A DNA stretch of 64,000 nt from Thiomicrorhabdus sp965603495 (lineage in GTDB: Bacteria; Pseudomonadota; Gammaproteobacteria; Thiomicrospirales; Thiomicrospiraceae), in the NCBI GenBank assembly GCA_965603495.1, contig CBFDDF010000011.1, forward strand, positions 1 through 64,000, written 5' to 3'. The notes beneath the pieces were generated by a model, which made no database searches, was not told where the DNA came from, and saw nothing but the letters and a program-made list of their open reading frames with translations. A program made the position numbers and the translations under genes. Shown here piece by piece: positions 35,701-44,219 of the stretch (positions are counted from its first letter, which is position 1; each line of letters opens with the position of its first letter).

Positions 35701-36644
35701 TCATCACGAATCTCACCGCCCGCACCAGTCGCCGCTCCCGGCCAAGGAGAAATCGCCGTTGGATGGTTATGGGTTTCTACTTTAATTTGAAAATGCACGT
35801 ATTCTGTATGCGCAGCATAAGATCGAGTCACCGGATCTGGAAAAAAACGACTGGCTTTTGGCCCTTCTAGGACGGCGGCATTATCACTGTAAGCTGACAA
35901 AACACCTTCTGGATTCTTTTGGAAAGTATTACGAATCATACCGAATAGAGAGTAGGGTTTATTTTCACCATCAATCGTCCAATCGGCATTAAAAATTTTA
36001 TGGCGACAATGCTCTGAATTGGCTTGGGCGAACATCATCAACTCAGCATCGACGGGATTACGCCCTAAACCCTTAAAGGCATCTACCAAATAATCAATTT
36101 CATCACTGCTTAAAGCCAAGCCCATCTCTTTATTGGCTTTATTAAGCGCGGCTTTACCGCCACCAAGTACATCAACAATAGAATAAGGCTTTGGAGATTG
36201 ATGTGAGAACAGACCTTCTAGCTCTTCTACTTTATGAAAGACTTGCTCCATCATACGATCATGGACTAAAGCTTCCATTACAGGCTTATTAACAGTTGAA
36301 ACGCCTTCAAAGAAATAAGCAATACCACGTTCAATACGGTGTACATGCTCAACACCACAAGTGTGTGTAATATCAGTTGCTTTGGAAGACCACGGAGAAA
36401 TCGTACCTAAACGAGGTGTCACAATACAAGAATCAGCACTCAATACGGATGTTTGATCTGACTCTGAATTATTCAACAATATCTTTAAATGTGACAATTC
36501 TGTATTTGTAAGTTCACTGTCGACATCTATAAAATAAATATACTGTGATTGCACTGCAGAAATACCGCCAACGACTTGTAACTTATTAAGCAGTTGATTA
36601 CGTCGGTATTCTGAATGAGCGGGATTTCCCCAAATGATCTGCAT
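32775..36644 (-). CDS. purL: Phosphoribosylformylglycinamidine synthase PurL (large form)
   Basis: Converts FGAR and glutamine to FGAM in purine synthesis. The 1289-aa single-chain form carries an N-terminal domain, two ATP-binding halves (NSEHCRHKIFNADW, VETHNHPTAISPWPGAATG in parts, HDVGAGGLSNAFPEL) and a C-terminal glutaminase with the nucleophile in LGVCNGCQML and the His/Glu in PHPERVFR. It follows bamC on the other side of a terminator-like hairpin at 36661-36692. Confidence 0.98.
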   Translation of the reverse strand: MQIIWGNPAHSEYRRNQLLNKLQVVGGISAVQSQYIYFIDVDSELTNTELSHLKILLNNSESDQTSVLSADSCIVTPRLGTISPWSSKATDITHTCGVEHVHRIERGIAYFFEGVSTVNKPVMEALVHDRMMEQVFHKVEELEGLFSHQSPKPYSIVDVLGGGKAALNKANKEMGLALSSDEIDYLVDAFKGLGRNPVDAELMMFAQANSEHCRHKIFNADWTIDGENKPYSLFGMIRNTFQKNPEGVLSAYSDNAAVLEGPKASRFFPDPVTRSYAAHTEYVHFQIKVETHNHPTAISPWPGAATGAGGEIRDEGATGRGSKPKSGLTGFTVSNLNIPGFEQPWERPYGKPSRIVSPFDIMMEGPLGAAGFNNEFGRPAINGYFRTYENAYTTHDGEEIRGYHKPIMLAGGLGNIREEHVLKGDIPVGAKLVVLGGPAMLIGLGGSAASSIDSGSGSETLDFASVQRENPEMERRAQEVIDRCTYLGKNTPIASIHDVGAGGLSNAFPELVNDAGKGAIFDLRSVPNDEPGMAPMEIWCNESQERYVIAIFPDQIEQFEAICKRERCLYAIVGEATEAQELVVNDTVFDNNPVNMPLNILLGKPPKMHRTAESRNIPQAGFETAVLDFEDVTERLLKLPTIASKNFLITIGDRSITGMVTRDQMVGPWQVPVANAGITCSDYKGYTGEAMASGERPPVALINPKASARLSIAEAITNIGCAKIAKMSDIKISANWMAAAGHPGEDSAMYDAVEAVGLELCPQLGIAVPVGKDSMSMKTVWEEEGVSKAVISPMSVNITTFAPVEDVRKTVTPQLRTDLGETELLVIDLGHGLNRVGGSCLAQVYNQIGDISADLESAEDLLNLFNATQAMMADDLMLAYHDRADGGLLVTLLEMAFAGHCGLNVDVSRLGVEPIAALCAEEVGVVIQVKADDKVRVDALLAEHNLANLSHWIGSPLTDGQINITAHGNTLLYKDRKSLQSWWAETSYRMQALRDNENCAQQEFDSIQNDEHTQIEPFVTFDINDDITANFSSENKPKVAILREQGVNGQLEMAAAFDRAGFDAIDVHMTDVLSGEVSFADFKGLVACGGFSYGDVLGAGRGWANSILFNDTARSEFEKFFNREDTFSLGVCNGCQMLSNLKEIIPGAESWPAFVRNESEQFEARFSQVEIQKSPSILLKGMEGTRIPVAVSHGEGRMDFGKGSAADVAGLVGLNYVDSTGRPTESYPFNPNGTENGMTGLTTTDGRVTIMMPHPERVFRTVQNSWHPDEWQEDAPWMRLFRNARKWVG

Positions 36645-36660
36645 AGTTTTTGTCCTTTAC

Positions 36661-36692
36661 AAAAAACAAAGCCCTCAAATATGAGGGCGTTT
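36661..36692 (-). terminator. Hairpin between bamC and purL
   Basis: On the minus strand the stem GCCCTCA/TGAGGGC is followed by TTTGTTTTTT, 12 bp after the bamC stop and just before purL. Confidence 0.75.
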
Positions 36693-36704
36693 AATCTGAC
36701 TGAA

Positions 36705-37826
36705 TTATTCTGCTAATAATCCCAGACTTTCAAATATATAGCGTCTTTGTTGCGCATTTAACGGCTTGTTATCTTCGGCACTCTTGACCGTTAAGATGGT
36801 TTGCGTAGAATCCGTTTCAGAAGTCGTTAATTGAAGCTCTACAATTTCAGGCAAATCGGCTTTACCAGCATCTTTCCAGAACGCTAAATTAGATAAAAAT
36901 GAATCTTCTTTTTTAGCACTCTCAGGTACCTGAATCCACATTTGATGTTCAGCAATACGTACCTTATCCATCTGCCAATTTGCACGGTAAACCATGGCCT
37001 GTACGTAGCTCCAACTCTTTTCTATATCCGCTCTTAGAGACAGAGCTTGAAACTCTTCACCATCAACGATTTCAACCATTTTTTCAGTGATTTTCAACTG
37101 AGCTAATGCCTTTTCACTCGTCGAACCAAAGAAAACCATTGCTTGGTAAAGCGCTTGCGCTTCCATTACGGGGCTATAAGGCTTAATCCGCCAACGATCA
37201 CCTAAATCACGGGCTTCATTTGCGTCAGGCGAATAAAGCATGTGGTGACTAAAATAAACGCGGGTTTTGTTCGCATTAAGATCAGTCTCGACTCGAATAA
37301 TGAGCTTATCGTAAACCCCTTCTGCGAGCTCAGGGCGCCAGCTATTTAACATCTTGGTAAGCGGACCAACATCATCTAAAGGTACCAATTCAGAACGCTG
37401 TTGATAGTCAGTTTTCATCACACCGATATCTTTACGCTCTTCACCAACCTTAAAGCCAGCTGACTCTAAAAAACGTTTTAAACCAGACCAAACTTGCTCA
37501 CTGTTAACAGAATCAATCTCTAACCAACGTTCAGACAAATTAGACTGAATGGATAAACCATCCGCCTTAAAATTAGGAATATGATCATATGAATCTTGCT
37601 GAGCAAGAGCGTCTTGTTCTGCCTGTGCCAACGCCAATGAAAGATTACTTTTCGATTTGCCTGGGTTAAATAAATTAGGCGGCATCTCTAGGTTTTGAAC
37701 CACTTTACCTTCACTATCACGATAGCTACTATCAGACCCGAACATACCCGTGGTAGTTGAGCAACCACTTAAACTCACCGCTATTAACGACGTAGAAATT
37801 ACAACTGTTTTTGCAGTTAGACGCAT
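36705..37826 (-). CDS. bamC: Outer-membrane assembly lipoprotein BamC (NlpB)
   Basis: A lipoprotein of the BAM complex that inserts beta-barrel proteins. The signal peptide ends in the lipobox LSGC (Cys22). The long unstructured N-terminal segment (DSEGKVVQNLEMPPNLFNPGKSK in parts) matches the BamC stretch that binds BamD, and two helix-grip domains follow. The 373-aa length is near E. coli's 344. It lies 31 bp after dapA, the conserved dapA-bamC pair. Confidence 0.93.
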   Translation of the reverse strand: MRLTAKTVVISTSLIAVSLSGCSTTTGMFGSDSSYRDSEGKVVQNLEMPPNLFNPGKSKSNLSLALAQAEQDALAQQDSYDHIPNFKADGLSIQSNLSERWLEIDSVNSEQVWSGLKRFLESAGFKVGEERKDIGVMKTDYQQRSELVPLDDVGPLTKMLNSWRPELAEGVYDKLIIRVETDLNANKTRVYFSHHMLYSPDANEARDLGDRWRIKPYSPVMEAQALYQAMVFFGSTSEKALAQLKITEKMVEIVDGEEFQALSLRADIEKSWSYVQAMVYRANWQMDKVRIAEHQMWIQVPESAKKEDSFLSNLAFWKDAGKADLPEIVELQLTTSETDSTQTILTVKSAEDNKPLNAQQRRYIFESLGLLAE

Positions 37827-37857
37827 AAACCCAGCTACCTTTAATGTATTAAAAAAA

Positions 37858-38751
37858 TTAAACTTCTACTCCAGCTTCTTTCATCGCTTGCAACACAATC
37901 GGTTGGTAGCATTCTGAAAGAGGCGTTAAAGGTAGACGCAGAGCCCCTCCCATTAAGCCCATCTTAGAGACAGCCCACTTAACAGGAATAGGATTTGATT
38001 CTATAAAAATATCACGATGCAAAGCGTGTAACGGCGCATCCATTGCACGAGCTTGTTCTGCATCCCCCGCCAGAGCCAATGCATAGATATCATGCAGTTG
38101 CTTAGGCACAATATTAGCCGTCACAGAAATTCCACCATGACCACCTGCTAAAATAAAATCGACTGCTGTGGCATCATCACCAGTATACAAATCAAAATCA
38201 TCCGTAACGCCGGCTTTAATTTGTGCAACACGACTAATATCAGCTGTCGCTTCTTTAACGCCAATAATATTAGGGATTTTAGAAAGCCTAATAACCGTTT
38301 CAGGCAACATATCGACGGCTGTTCGACCCGGAACATTATACAAGATTTGCGGAATATCGACTGTTTCAGCGATTTTCTTGTGGTGTAAAAACAGACCTTC
38401 TTGCGTTGGCTTATTGTAATAAGGACTGACTAACAAACAAGCATCAGCACCAGCATCTTTAGCACACTGCGTTAATTGAATAGCCTCGCTAGTCGAATTA
38501 GCCCCCGTTCCCGCAATAACGGGAATACGCCCGTTGACCTTTTCGACCACAAAACGAACCACTGCACAATGCTCTTCAAAATCCAAGGTTGCTGATTCAC
38601 CCGTAGTGCCCATTGCAACAATAGCATCAGTCAGTGATTCAATATGAAATTCCACCAGTCTTGCTAGTGATTCAAAATCTACCGATTCATCCTCTAACAT
38701 TGGGGTGACTAATGCCACCATACTGCCTCTAAACACGGCGAATTTCTCCAT
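37858..38751 (-). CDS. dapA: 4-hydroxy-tetrahydrodipicolinate synthase DapA
   Basis: The first committed enzyme of lysine and diaminopimelate synthesis. The 297-aa TIM barrel has GSMVALVTPM, the substrate loop GTTGESATL, YYNKPTQEGL, YNVPGRTAVD and the Schiff-base lysine in IIGVKEATAD. It is followed by bamC. An 8-C tract and a short AT-rich hairpin (38772-38790) lie between it and the divergent peroxiredoxin gene. Confidence 0.98.
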   Translation of the reverse strand: MEKFAVFRGSMVALVTPMLEDESVDFESLARLVEFHIESLTDAIVAMGTTGESATLDFEEHCAVVRFVVEKVNGRIPVIAGTGANSTSEAIQLTQCAKDAGADACLLVSPYYNKPTQEGLFLHHKKIAETVDIPQILYNVPGRTAVDMLPETVIRLSKIPNIIGVKEATADISRVAQIKAGVTDDFDLYTGDDATAVDFILAGGHGGISVTANIVPKQLHDIYALALAGDAEQARAMDAPLHALHRDIFIESNPIPVKWAVSKMGLMGGALRLPLTPLSECYQPIVLQAMKEAGVEV

Positions 38752-38790
38752 TCAATTAACGCAAATATAAAAAAGGTAATATTAACCTTT

Positions 38791-38798
38791 CCCCCCCC
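38791..38798 (+). repeat. Poly-C tract (8 C) upstream of dapA
   Basis: Eight consecutive C in the dapA/peroxiredoxin divergent region, next to the inverted repeat AAAGGT/ACCTTT at 38772-38790. Confidence 0.8.
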
Positions 38799-38939
38799 AC
38801 ACTTCAACCAATTAATACTGATTTTACACACATGCGACAAGTTCTTTACAAGCCCTTAAAATTCACTTCAAAACGGTTGCCAACATTTTTAAATGTCGTC
38901 ATACTGAACCCAATTAATATGACCAAAGGAATGCTTTAT

Positions 38940-39422
38940 ATGAGTATTGAAACAGGACACAAACTCCCATCATTTTCAGTAGAAACCACCTCTAATACAA
39001 CGTTTACGAATGCTGATTTGAACGGTCATTACACCGTAATTTATTTTTACCCAAAAGACAGCACGCCTGGCTGCACGACAGAAGGCCTGGACTTTAGCCA
39101 CCTCACACCACAATTTAACTTACTAAACACAGTTATATACGGCGCATCAATGGACTCAATGAAACGCCATGATAACTTTAAAGCGAAAAAAGGATTTCTC
39201 TTCGACCTTATCTCAGACCCTGAAGGTCAATTTTGTGCGCTATTTAATGTCTACCAACCCAAGAAAAATTTCGGGATCGAGTACATGGGCATTGTGCGCA
39301 GTACTTTCTTATTTGATCCTAATGGCGTATTAATTCATGAGTGGCGTAAAGTGAAAGTAAAAGGACATGCTCAAGCCGTATTAGAAACCATCCAAACACA
39401 TCAAGAAAAGCACCCTCAATAA
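38940..39422 (+). CDS. bcp: Peroxiredoxin of the Bcp/PrxQ family
   Basis: A thioredoxin-dependent peroxidase. The open frame begins at 38832, but AAAGGA sits 9 bp before the ATG at 38940, which gives MSIETGHKLPSF and 160 aa. The active site is YFYPKDSTPGCTTEG with the peroxidatic Cys; the Cys five residues later typical of many PrxQ proteins is absent (CTTEG then LDFSHL), so it is a 1-Cys-like variant. It is divergent from dapA, a Bcp/dapA neighbourhood also seen in E. coli. Confidence 0.9.
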   Translation: MSIETGHKLPSFSVETTSNTTFTNADLNGHYTVIYFYPKDSTPGCTTEGLDFSHLTPQFNLLNTVIYGASMDSMKRHDNFKAKKGFLFDLISDPEGQFCALFNVYQPKKNFGIEYMGIVRSTFLFDPNGVLIHEWRKVKVKGHAQAVLETIQTHQEKHPQ

Positions 39423-39456
39423 AAGCCCACTGATCCACTAACTGGAGAGTACCCAG

Positions 39457-40863
39457 ATGAATATTAAAGGCAACCGACTATTTATTTTAGACACTAATGT
39501 ACTTATGCATGACCCCATGGCGCTGTTTCATTTTGATGAACACGATTTATTCCTTCCCATGACGGTTTTAGAAGAGCTTGATGCAGGCAAAAAAGGCATG
39601 TCAGAAGTTTCACGTAATGTACGTGAAACCAACAGACTGATTGACCAAATAATAAGTGATGCAAGTTTTGAAGATATTAAAAATGGCTTATCCCTTGAAA
39701 GAATTCATCCTGGCCATGATAAGTCCAGCATTCACCTAGGCAAGCTTTTCTTTGAGACAGAACCCCTACTGGCCGAACTACCTACTTCACTCCCTAGCCA
39801 CAAAGCTGACAATCATATTTTACAAACTGGTCTTGCTCTAAAAGCACTCCTCGCGGATTGTAGCGTCACCCTGGTGACCAAAGATATTAACATGCGCATA
39901 AAATCTTCGACTGTTGGCCTACACTCAGAAGATTACTATAATGACCGTGTTCTGGAAGATGCTGACTTACTCTACAAGGGCTGGGAAGCCCTACCAGAAA
40001 ACTTTTTTGAAATACATGGCAAATCCATGAAATCTTGGCAGGAAGAGGGGCGTACCTTCTACGAACTAGAAGTAGATGAACATTGCCACTGGTACCCAAA
40101 CCAATCCTTAATTAGCAACAATGATGCTGGGTTTAATGCTATCGTCCAAAATATTCATGAAGGTAAAGCGACTTTAGAGTTTATGCATGACTATACGCAA
40201 AAAAGTCACTCAGTTTGGGGAATTAATGCCCGTAACATTGAACAAAACATTGCCTTCAACTACCTTATGAATCCAGAAATTGATTTCATAACTCTACTTG
40301 GTGTCGCCGGAACTGGGAAAACCCTATTGACTTTAGCTGCCGCCTTAGAACAGACGCTTGACCTAAACCTCTACAATGAAATTATCATGACACGTGCCAC
40401 TATTCCAGTGGGTGAAGACATCGGATTCCTACCAGGCACCGAAGAAGAAAAAATGACTCCTTGGATGGGCGCATTAATGGATAATTTAGAAGTGTTAAGC
40501 GCCTCAGATGACAGCACTGATTGGGAAAATGAAAGTACCCAACAACTTATAAGCAAACGCATTAAAATTAAATCGATGAATTTTATGCGCGGGCGTACTT
40601 TTTTAAATAAATTCATTATTATCGATGAAGCCCAAAACCTCACTCCAAAACAGATGAAAACCCTTATCACTCGATCTGGTGAAGGCACCAAAGTCATCTG
40701 CTTAGGAAATATAGGCCAAATAGATTCCCCTTACCTAAGCGAAACCACCACAGGCTTAACTTACGTAGTAGATCGCTTCAAAGAATGGGATCACAGCGCA
40801 CATATCACATTAGAACAAGGTGAACGTTCACGCCTCGCACTGTTTGCCTCAGAGAACCTTTAA
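39457..40863 (+). CDS. PhoH-like ATPase with N-terminal PIN domain
   Basis: A 468-aa cytoplasmic protein. The PIN-type nuclease domain (about 1-150) has LDTNVLMHDP and acidic residues in LVTKDINMR. The PhoH domain (about 250-468) has Walker A GVAGTGKTLL and Walker B IIIDEAQNLTP. This PIN-PhoH fusion (YlaK-like) is thought to act in RNA processing, with nuclease plus helicase-like activity. It starts 34 bp after bcp on the same strand and ends at a strong terminator. Confidence 0.93.
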   Translation: MNIKGNRLFILDTNVLMHDPMALFHFDEHDLFLPMTVLEELDAGKKGMSEVSRNVRETNRLIDQIISDASFEDIKNGLSLERIHPGHDKSSIHLGKLFFETEPLLAELPTSLPSHKADNHILQTGLALKALLADCSVTLVTKDINMRIKSSTVGLHSEDYYNDRVLEDADLLYKGWEALPENFFEIHGKSMKSWQEEGRTFYELEVDEHCHWYPNQSLISNNDAGFNAIVQNIHEGKATLEFMHDYTQKSHSVWGINARNIEQNIAFNYLMNPEIDFITLLGVAGTGKTLLTLAAALEQTLDLNLYNEIIMTRATIPVGEDIGFLPGTEEEKMTPWMGALMDNLEVLSASDDSTDWENESTQQLISKRIKIKSMNFMRGRTFLNKFIIIDEAQNLTPKQMKTLITRSGEGTKVICLGNIGQIDSPYLSETTTGLTYVVDRFKEWDHSAHITLEQGERSRLALFASENL

Positions 40864-40893
40864 ACTAACATTAGAAGCCAAACCCCAGAAATC

Positions 40894-40920
40894 AAAAAAG
40901 GCCGTAAACGGCCTTTTTTT
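40894..40920. terminator. Bidirectional terminator between phoH-like and lysR genes
   Basis: AAAAAAGGCCGT-AAA-CGGCCTTTTTTT lies between convergent genes. A and T tracts on the two sides make it usable in both directions. Confidence 0.92.
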
Positions 40921-40947
40921 AGTTGGGAAAATCTAGCTCAGCTAAAT

Positions 40948-41898
40948 TTAACGCCCCATTTTTTGCTCTTCTTCAGTTGGAATTCTGAAACCAAGTTCTA
41001 CCGCTCTATCACGACAGTAATCTACAGCAAACTCTAGCAACTCACCAACCGCTCTGTGACGAAACTTGTGCTTCTGTCGCACATGCGAGAAAGGTCTTAG
41101 AATTGGCGGATCTAAAGGAATCGCGACCAAAGTATCCAACTTTAACTCTTTAGCTAAAGTGGTACGCGATACGATTGCAATCCCGACATCAGACTCAACA
41201 GCCATCTTAACCGCTTCAGGACTACCTAATTCCATGACTACTTTCAAGTCACTATAAGTTAAGCCTTGCTCTCGAATATACGAATCAATAACAGTACGCG
41301 ACCCAGAACCTTCCTCACGAGTAATATAACCATACTTACGGAAGTCTTCAACAGTCACTTTATCACGTTTCGCTAAAGGGTGATCCTTAGGGCAAATCAA
41401 CTGCATTTCATCAATCCGACAGACATCTACTTCTAGGTTTTTATTGTGTACCGGAGCTTCTACCAGACCAAGGTCAATCATATTATTTTCAACCATTGAA
41501 ACAATGGCATCCGTATTACCAACCTGAAGACGAATATTGACATCATCATACTGCTTTTTGAAGGCGCCTAATAAACTTGGTAGCATATATTCAGCAATCG
41601 TTGTACTTGCTCCAATCACCAATGTACCAGTCACCTCTCCAGTCAGCTCACGAACATCACTATTCATTTTCTCGTACAACTCAAGAATCTGATCTGAATA
41701 GTCATACACGACTTTACCAGCATCCGTTAAGGTAATCTTATTATGAGTACGGTCAAAAAGGCGAGTATTGAAAAAATCTTCAAGCTGTTTAACTTGGAAA
41801 GTTACTGCGGGCTGAGTCATGTGAAGAGTTTCTGCGGCTTTGGTAAAACTCATTACCTTGGCGACGGTATGGAACACCTGAAGACGTCTGTCTGCCAT
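40948..41898 (-). CDS. LysR family transcriptional regulator (CysL-like)
   Basis: A 316-aa DNA-binding protein with an N-terminal helix-turn-helix (FTKAAETLHMTQPAVTFQVK) and a periplasmic-binding-type effector domain (about 90-300). The effector domain resembles the CysL-like group, which often responds to sulfur or sulfite metabolites; this is inference by eye. The AGGAAA ribosome-binding site supports ATG 41898. The target is not evident because no divergent gene adjoins it; the upstream gap of 197 bp leads to a potassium channel on the same strand. Confidence 0.85.
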   Translation of the reverse strand: MADRRLQVFHTVAKVMSFTKAAETLHMTQPAVTFQVKQLEDFFNTRLFDRTHNKITLTDAGKVVYDYSDQILELYEKMNSDVRELTGEVTGTLVIGASTTIAEYMLPSLLGAFKKQYDDVNIRLQVGNTDAIVSMVENNMIDLGLVEAPVHNKNLEVDVCRIDEMQLICPKDHPLAKRDKVTVEDFRKYGYITREEGSGSRTVIDSYIREQGLTYSDLKVVMELGSPEAVKMAVESDVGIAIVSRTTLAKELKLDTLVAIPLDPPILRPFSHVRQKHKFRHRAVGELLEFAVDYCRDRAVELGFRIPTEEEQKMGR

Positions 41899-42095
41899 TC
41901 GTAATTTCCTTTATGCTGTATAAATTAATTTTGGGTGGTATGAATATAGGCTGTTACACAGTAAAAGTCAAACAACTTATCGCCCTATAAACCAAACATG
42001 GAATAAAACAGGATTTTTATTATGAAAGCCCTGATAAACAAAGGCAATCAACCCTTAAAAAAACAGACGATAAGCAACCATTTCAACTACTTTTT

Positions 42096-42926
42096 CTAAC
42101 TTCTACGCTCTTTTTCAAGCGCTCGTTTTAAATCCGCCAACTCGCTAGAAAAATGATCCATTAGCCGCGCCACATGCTTTTCATTGGCAATTGACTGTTG
42201 CGCTAGACGATCTTCTGTTTGACTCATATATTCCAAGATATCTGCTTCTGACTTACGTTGATCAGATCCAATTAAGAACGCCGCAATATTTGCAGAGACT
42301 AAAGAGAAGAATACCACCCCAAATAGAATCAGTACCACACCAAAAATACGTCCAGTATCGGTCGTTGGAACAACATCACCATAACCGACTGTCGTGATGG
42401 TTACTATGGCGTACCAAGCTCCATCAATAAAGCTACGATCTTCAATGTAGGCAAACATACCACTTGCACCAACAATAATAAAAGAAAATGCCAGTAAAAT
42501 CTGACCAAATCGATTGCGTCTCAGTATGTTCAAGGAATTTTTAAAAAATCCCGCAACAAAACGCAATAATAAAATCAATCTTAAAGAACGAATAATAAGC
42601 GCCCAGTCCCCCCCCCAATCAATCAATGGAAAAGCGACCAAGACAATCAGTACACTCATCCAGTTTTCGTGTAGATAACGTAGTTTATCGCGTACATTAA
42701 ATAGGTTAACCGCTAACTCAAGCGCGAAAATACTCCAAATAACATGAGAGAACCAAATGAACTCTATCGGTTGACCAGAGTAAAACATTACTAACTGAAT
42801 AAAAACGGCAAATAGCGCCACTAATACAAGCCACTCAAAGCGATGGCCAATTTTAATCGCATAATCACTTTCTAAGTGATTCACTCCGGCAATCCCTAAA
42901 AGAGTTTTAAAATTCAAACGTTTCAT
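42096..42926 (-). CDS. Voltage-gated-type potassium channel
   Basis: A 276-aa inner-membrane protein. It has six hydrophobic helices in the Kv layout, with an S4-like segment RSLRLILLLRFV, the pore selectivity filter TITTVGYGDVVP and a C-terminal coiled coil (about 225-270). It is likely a tetrameric K+ channel. The reading frame contains a run of nine G (complement of C 42608-42616) coding for the Gly-Gly of DWGGDW, so length slippage would shift the frame. It is 9 bp downstream of ubiI. Confidence 0.92.
   Translation of the reverse strand: MKRLNFKTLLGIAGVNHLESDYAIKIGHRFEWLVLVALFAVFIQLVMFYSGQPIEFIWFSHVIWSIFALELAVNLFNVRDKLRYLHENWMSVLIVLVAFPLIDWGGDWALIIRSLRLILLLRFVAGFFKNSLNILRRNRFGQILLAFSFIIVGASGMFAYIEDRSFIDGAWYAIVTITTVGYGDVVPTTDTGRIFGVVLILFGVVFFSLVSANIAAFLIGSDQRKSEADILEYMSQTEDRLAQQSIANEKHVARLMDHFSSELADLKRALEKERRS
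42608..42616 (-). repeat. Nine-G homopolymer inside the potassium channel gene
   Basis: On the coding strand TGG-GGG-GGG-GAC: nine G in a row within the coding region. The frame is intact in this sequence. Confidence 0.85.
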
Positions 42927-42935
42927 TTACCTTTC

Positions 42936-44219
42936 CTAAAAACGGATTGATTTAGCGAGCTTTGGCAAGGCCTCTCTGCCATTCAAGGCCTGCCCCATTA
43001 ACCAATTTTTGATCGGCGTAAGGCGATTTGCAAGGGGCAGAAGCCCTTTTCTAACAACAACCTTAAGTGAAGCGTCTTGCTTAAACAACCAGTCAAAACC
43101 TTCCATTGATCTTTGCACCAAGGCATTGTCACCGCGACGCCAGCGCTCGTACTTCCTTAAAATTGAATATCTACCCCAGGGTTTATTCTGCGCCTTGGCA
43201 TCTAACACGGTTTCAATTAAAGCCGCCGCATCTAACAAGCCTAAATTTACGCCTTGCCCTGCTTGCGGATGAATTGTGTGAGCCGCATCGCCAACCAGCG
43301 CTAGGTTTGACTTAACATAGTGTTCAGCATGTCTTCTCACTAAAGGAAAAGCACTTCTTTCAGCCACTTCAATAACAGGACCCAAACGATAATCAGAAGC
43401 TTTGGAAATCTCTTCCGCAAAATCCTTATCTGAAAGTGCCAAAGCCCACTGCATCTTTTCCATCGGCAGATACCATGCGATAGAACTGATATTCTCGCCC
43501 ATTGATAAATAAGCAAACGGGCCATTCTGGGTATAACGTTGCCAACAAGTATCTTCACTCGATAACTCAGTTTTCACACAACCGACCACGGCACATTGTT
43601 CATAGTCATGCGTATCTAAACCAATGAAAGCCAGTTCGCGTACTTTTGACATGGCTCCATCCGCTCCAACAAGCAATTCGGTTTGAATCTCGCCCACACC
43701 TTCTAACGTCAACCAGGCCTGGTCGTTTTCTAAACGTAGCGATTCCAAACGATGATTTAGAAGTACGGTTATATTCTCACAAGCCTCGACCTGCTCCCAT
43801 AAAGCGGATTGAATAACGTCATTTTCAACGGTATACCCTAGATTAGGCTCGCCCATATCCTCCGCAGAAAAATGCACCTCTCCTGGCGTTATTTCATCCC
43901 AAACATGCATCGCAGTAAAAGGATGGAAGCGACGACTCTCTATGCCTTGCCAAGCACCTAGATTACGTAATATTTTTTCAGATGCTCTCGTTAATGCACT
44001 GACTCTAACCTGATAAGCTGAGTCAGCTTGCCATACCGTATCAATCGCCTGTTTTTCCAATAACAAAACCGACATGCCTTGCTGACCTAAACCCAAAGAC
44101 ACCGTGGCTCCGACCATGCCGCCACCGACAATGACAACATCCCAGTTTTTAGAAGCGATATCTGTCACCAGCTCTTCAATACCCTGACTTTCTATAGAAC
44201 TATCTAAAGTGGCACTCAT
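42936..44219 (-). CDS. ubiI: FAD-dependent ubiquinone-biosynthesis hydroxylase, UbiI/VisC-like
   Basis: A UbiH/UbiF-type flavin monooxygenase for a ring hydroxylation of ubiquinone. The 427-aa protein shows the FAD dinucleotide motif VVIVGGGMVGATVSLGLG, the DG motif LLVGADGAMSKVRELA and the GD motif LALVGDAAHTIHPQAGQGVNLG. The position after pepP-ubiH fits UbiI; which ring carbon it modifies is not provable from sequence. Its ATG overlaps the ubiH stop (ATGA). An exact palindrome copy is inside the gene (43712-43723). Confidence 0.9.
   Translation of the reverse strand: MSATLDSSIESQGIEELVTDIASKNWDVVIVGGGMVGATVSLGLGQQGMSVLLLEKQAIDTVWQADSAYQVRVSALTRASEKILRNLGAWQGIESRRFHPFTAMHVWDEITPGEVHFSAEDMGEPNLGYTVENDVIQSALWEQVEACENITVLLNHRLESLRLENDQAWLTLEGVGEIQTELLVGADGAMSKVRELAFIGLDTHDYEQCAVVGCVKTELSSEDTCWQRYTQNGPFAYLSMGENISSIAWYLPMEKMQWALALSDKDFAEEISKASDYRLGPVIEVAERSAFPLVRRHAEHYVKSNLALVGDAAHTIHPQAGQGVNLGLLDAAALIETVLDAKAQNKPWGRYSILRKYERWRRGDNALVQRSMEGFDWLFKQDASLKVVVRKGLLPLANRLTPIKNWLMGQALNGREALPKLAKSIRF
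43712..43723. repeat. ACCAGGCCTGGT palindrome, copy 7 (in ubiI)
   Basis: Exact copy, read on the minus strand as Asp-Gln-Ala-Trp (ENDQAWLTL), the same codon frame as the thiL and pepP copies. Confidence 0.9.
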
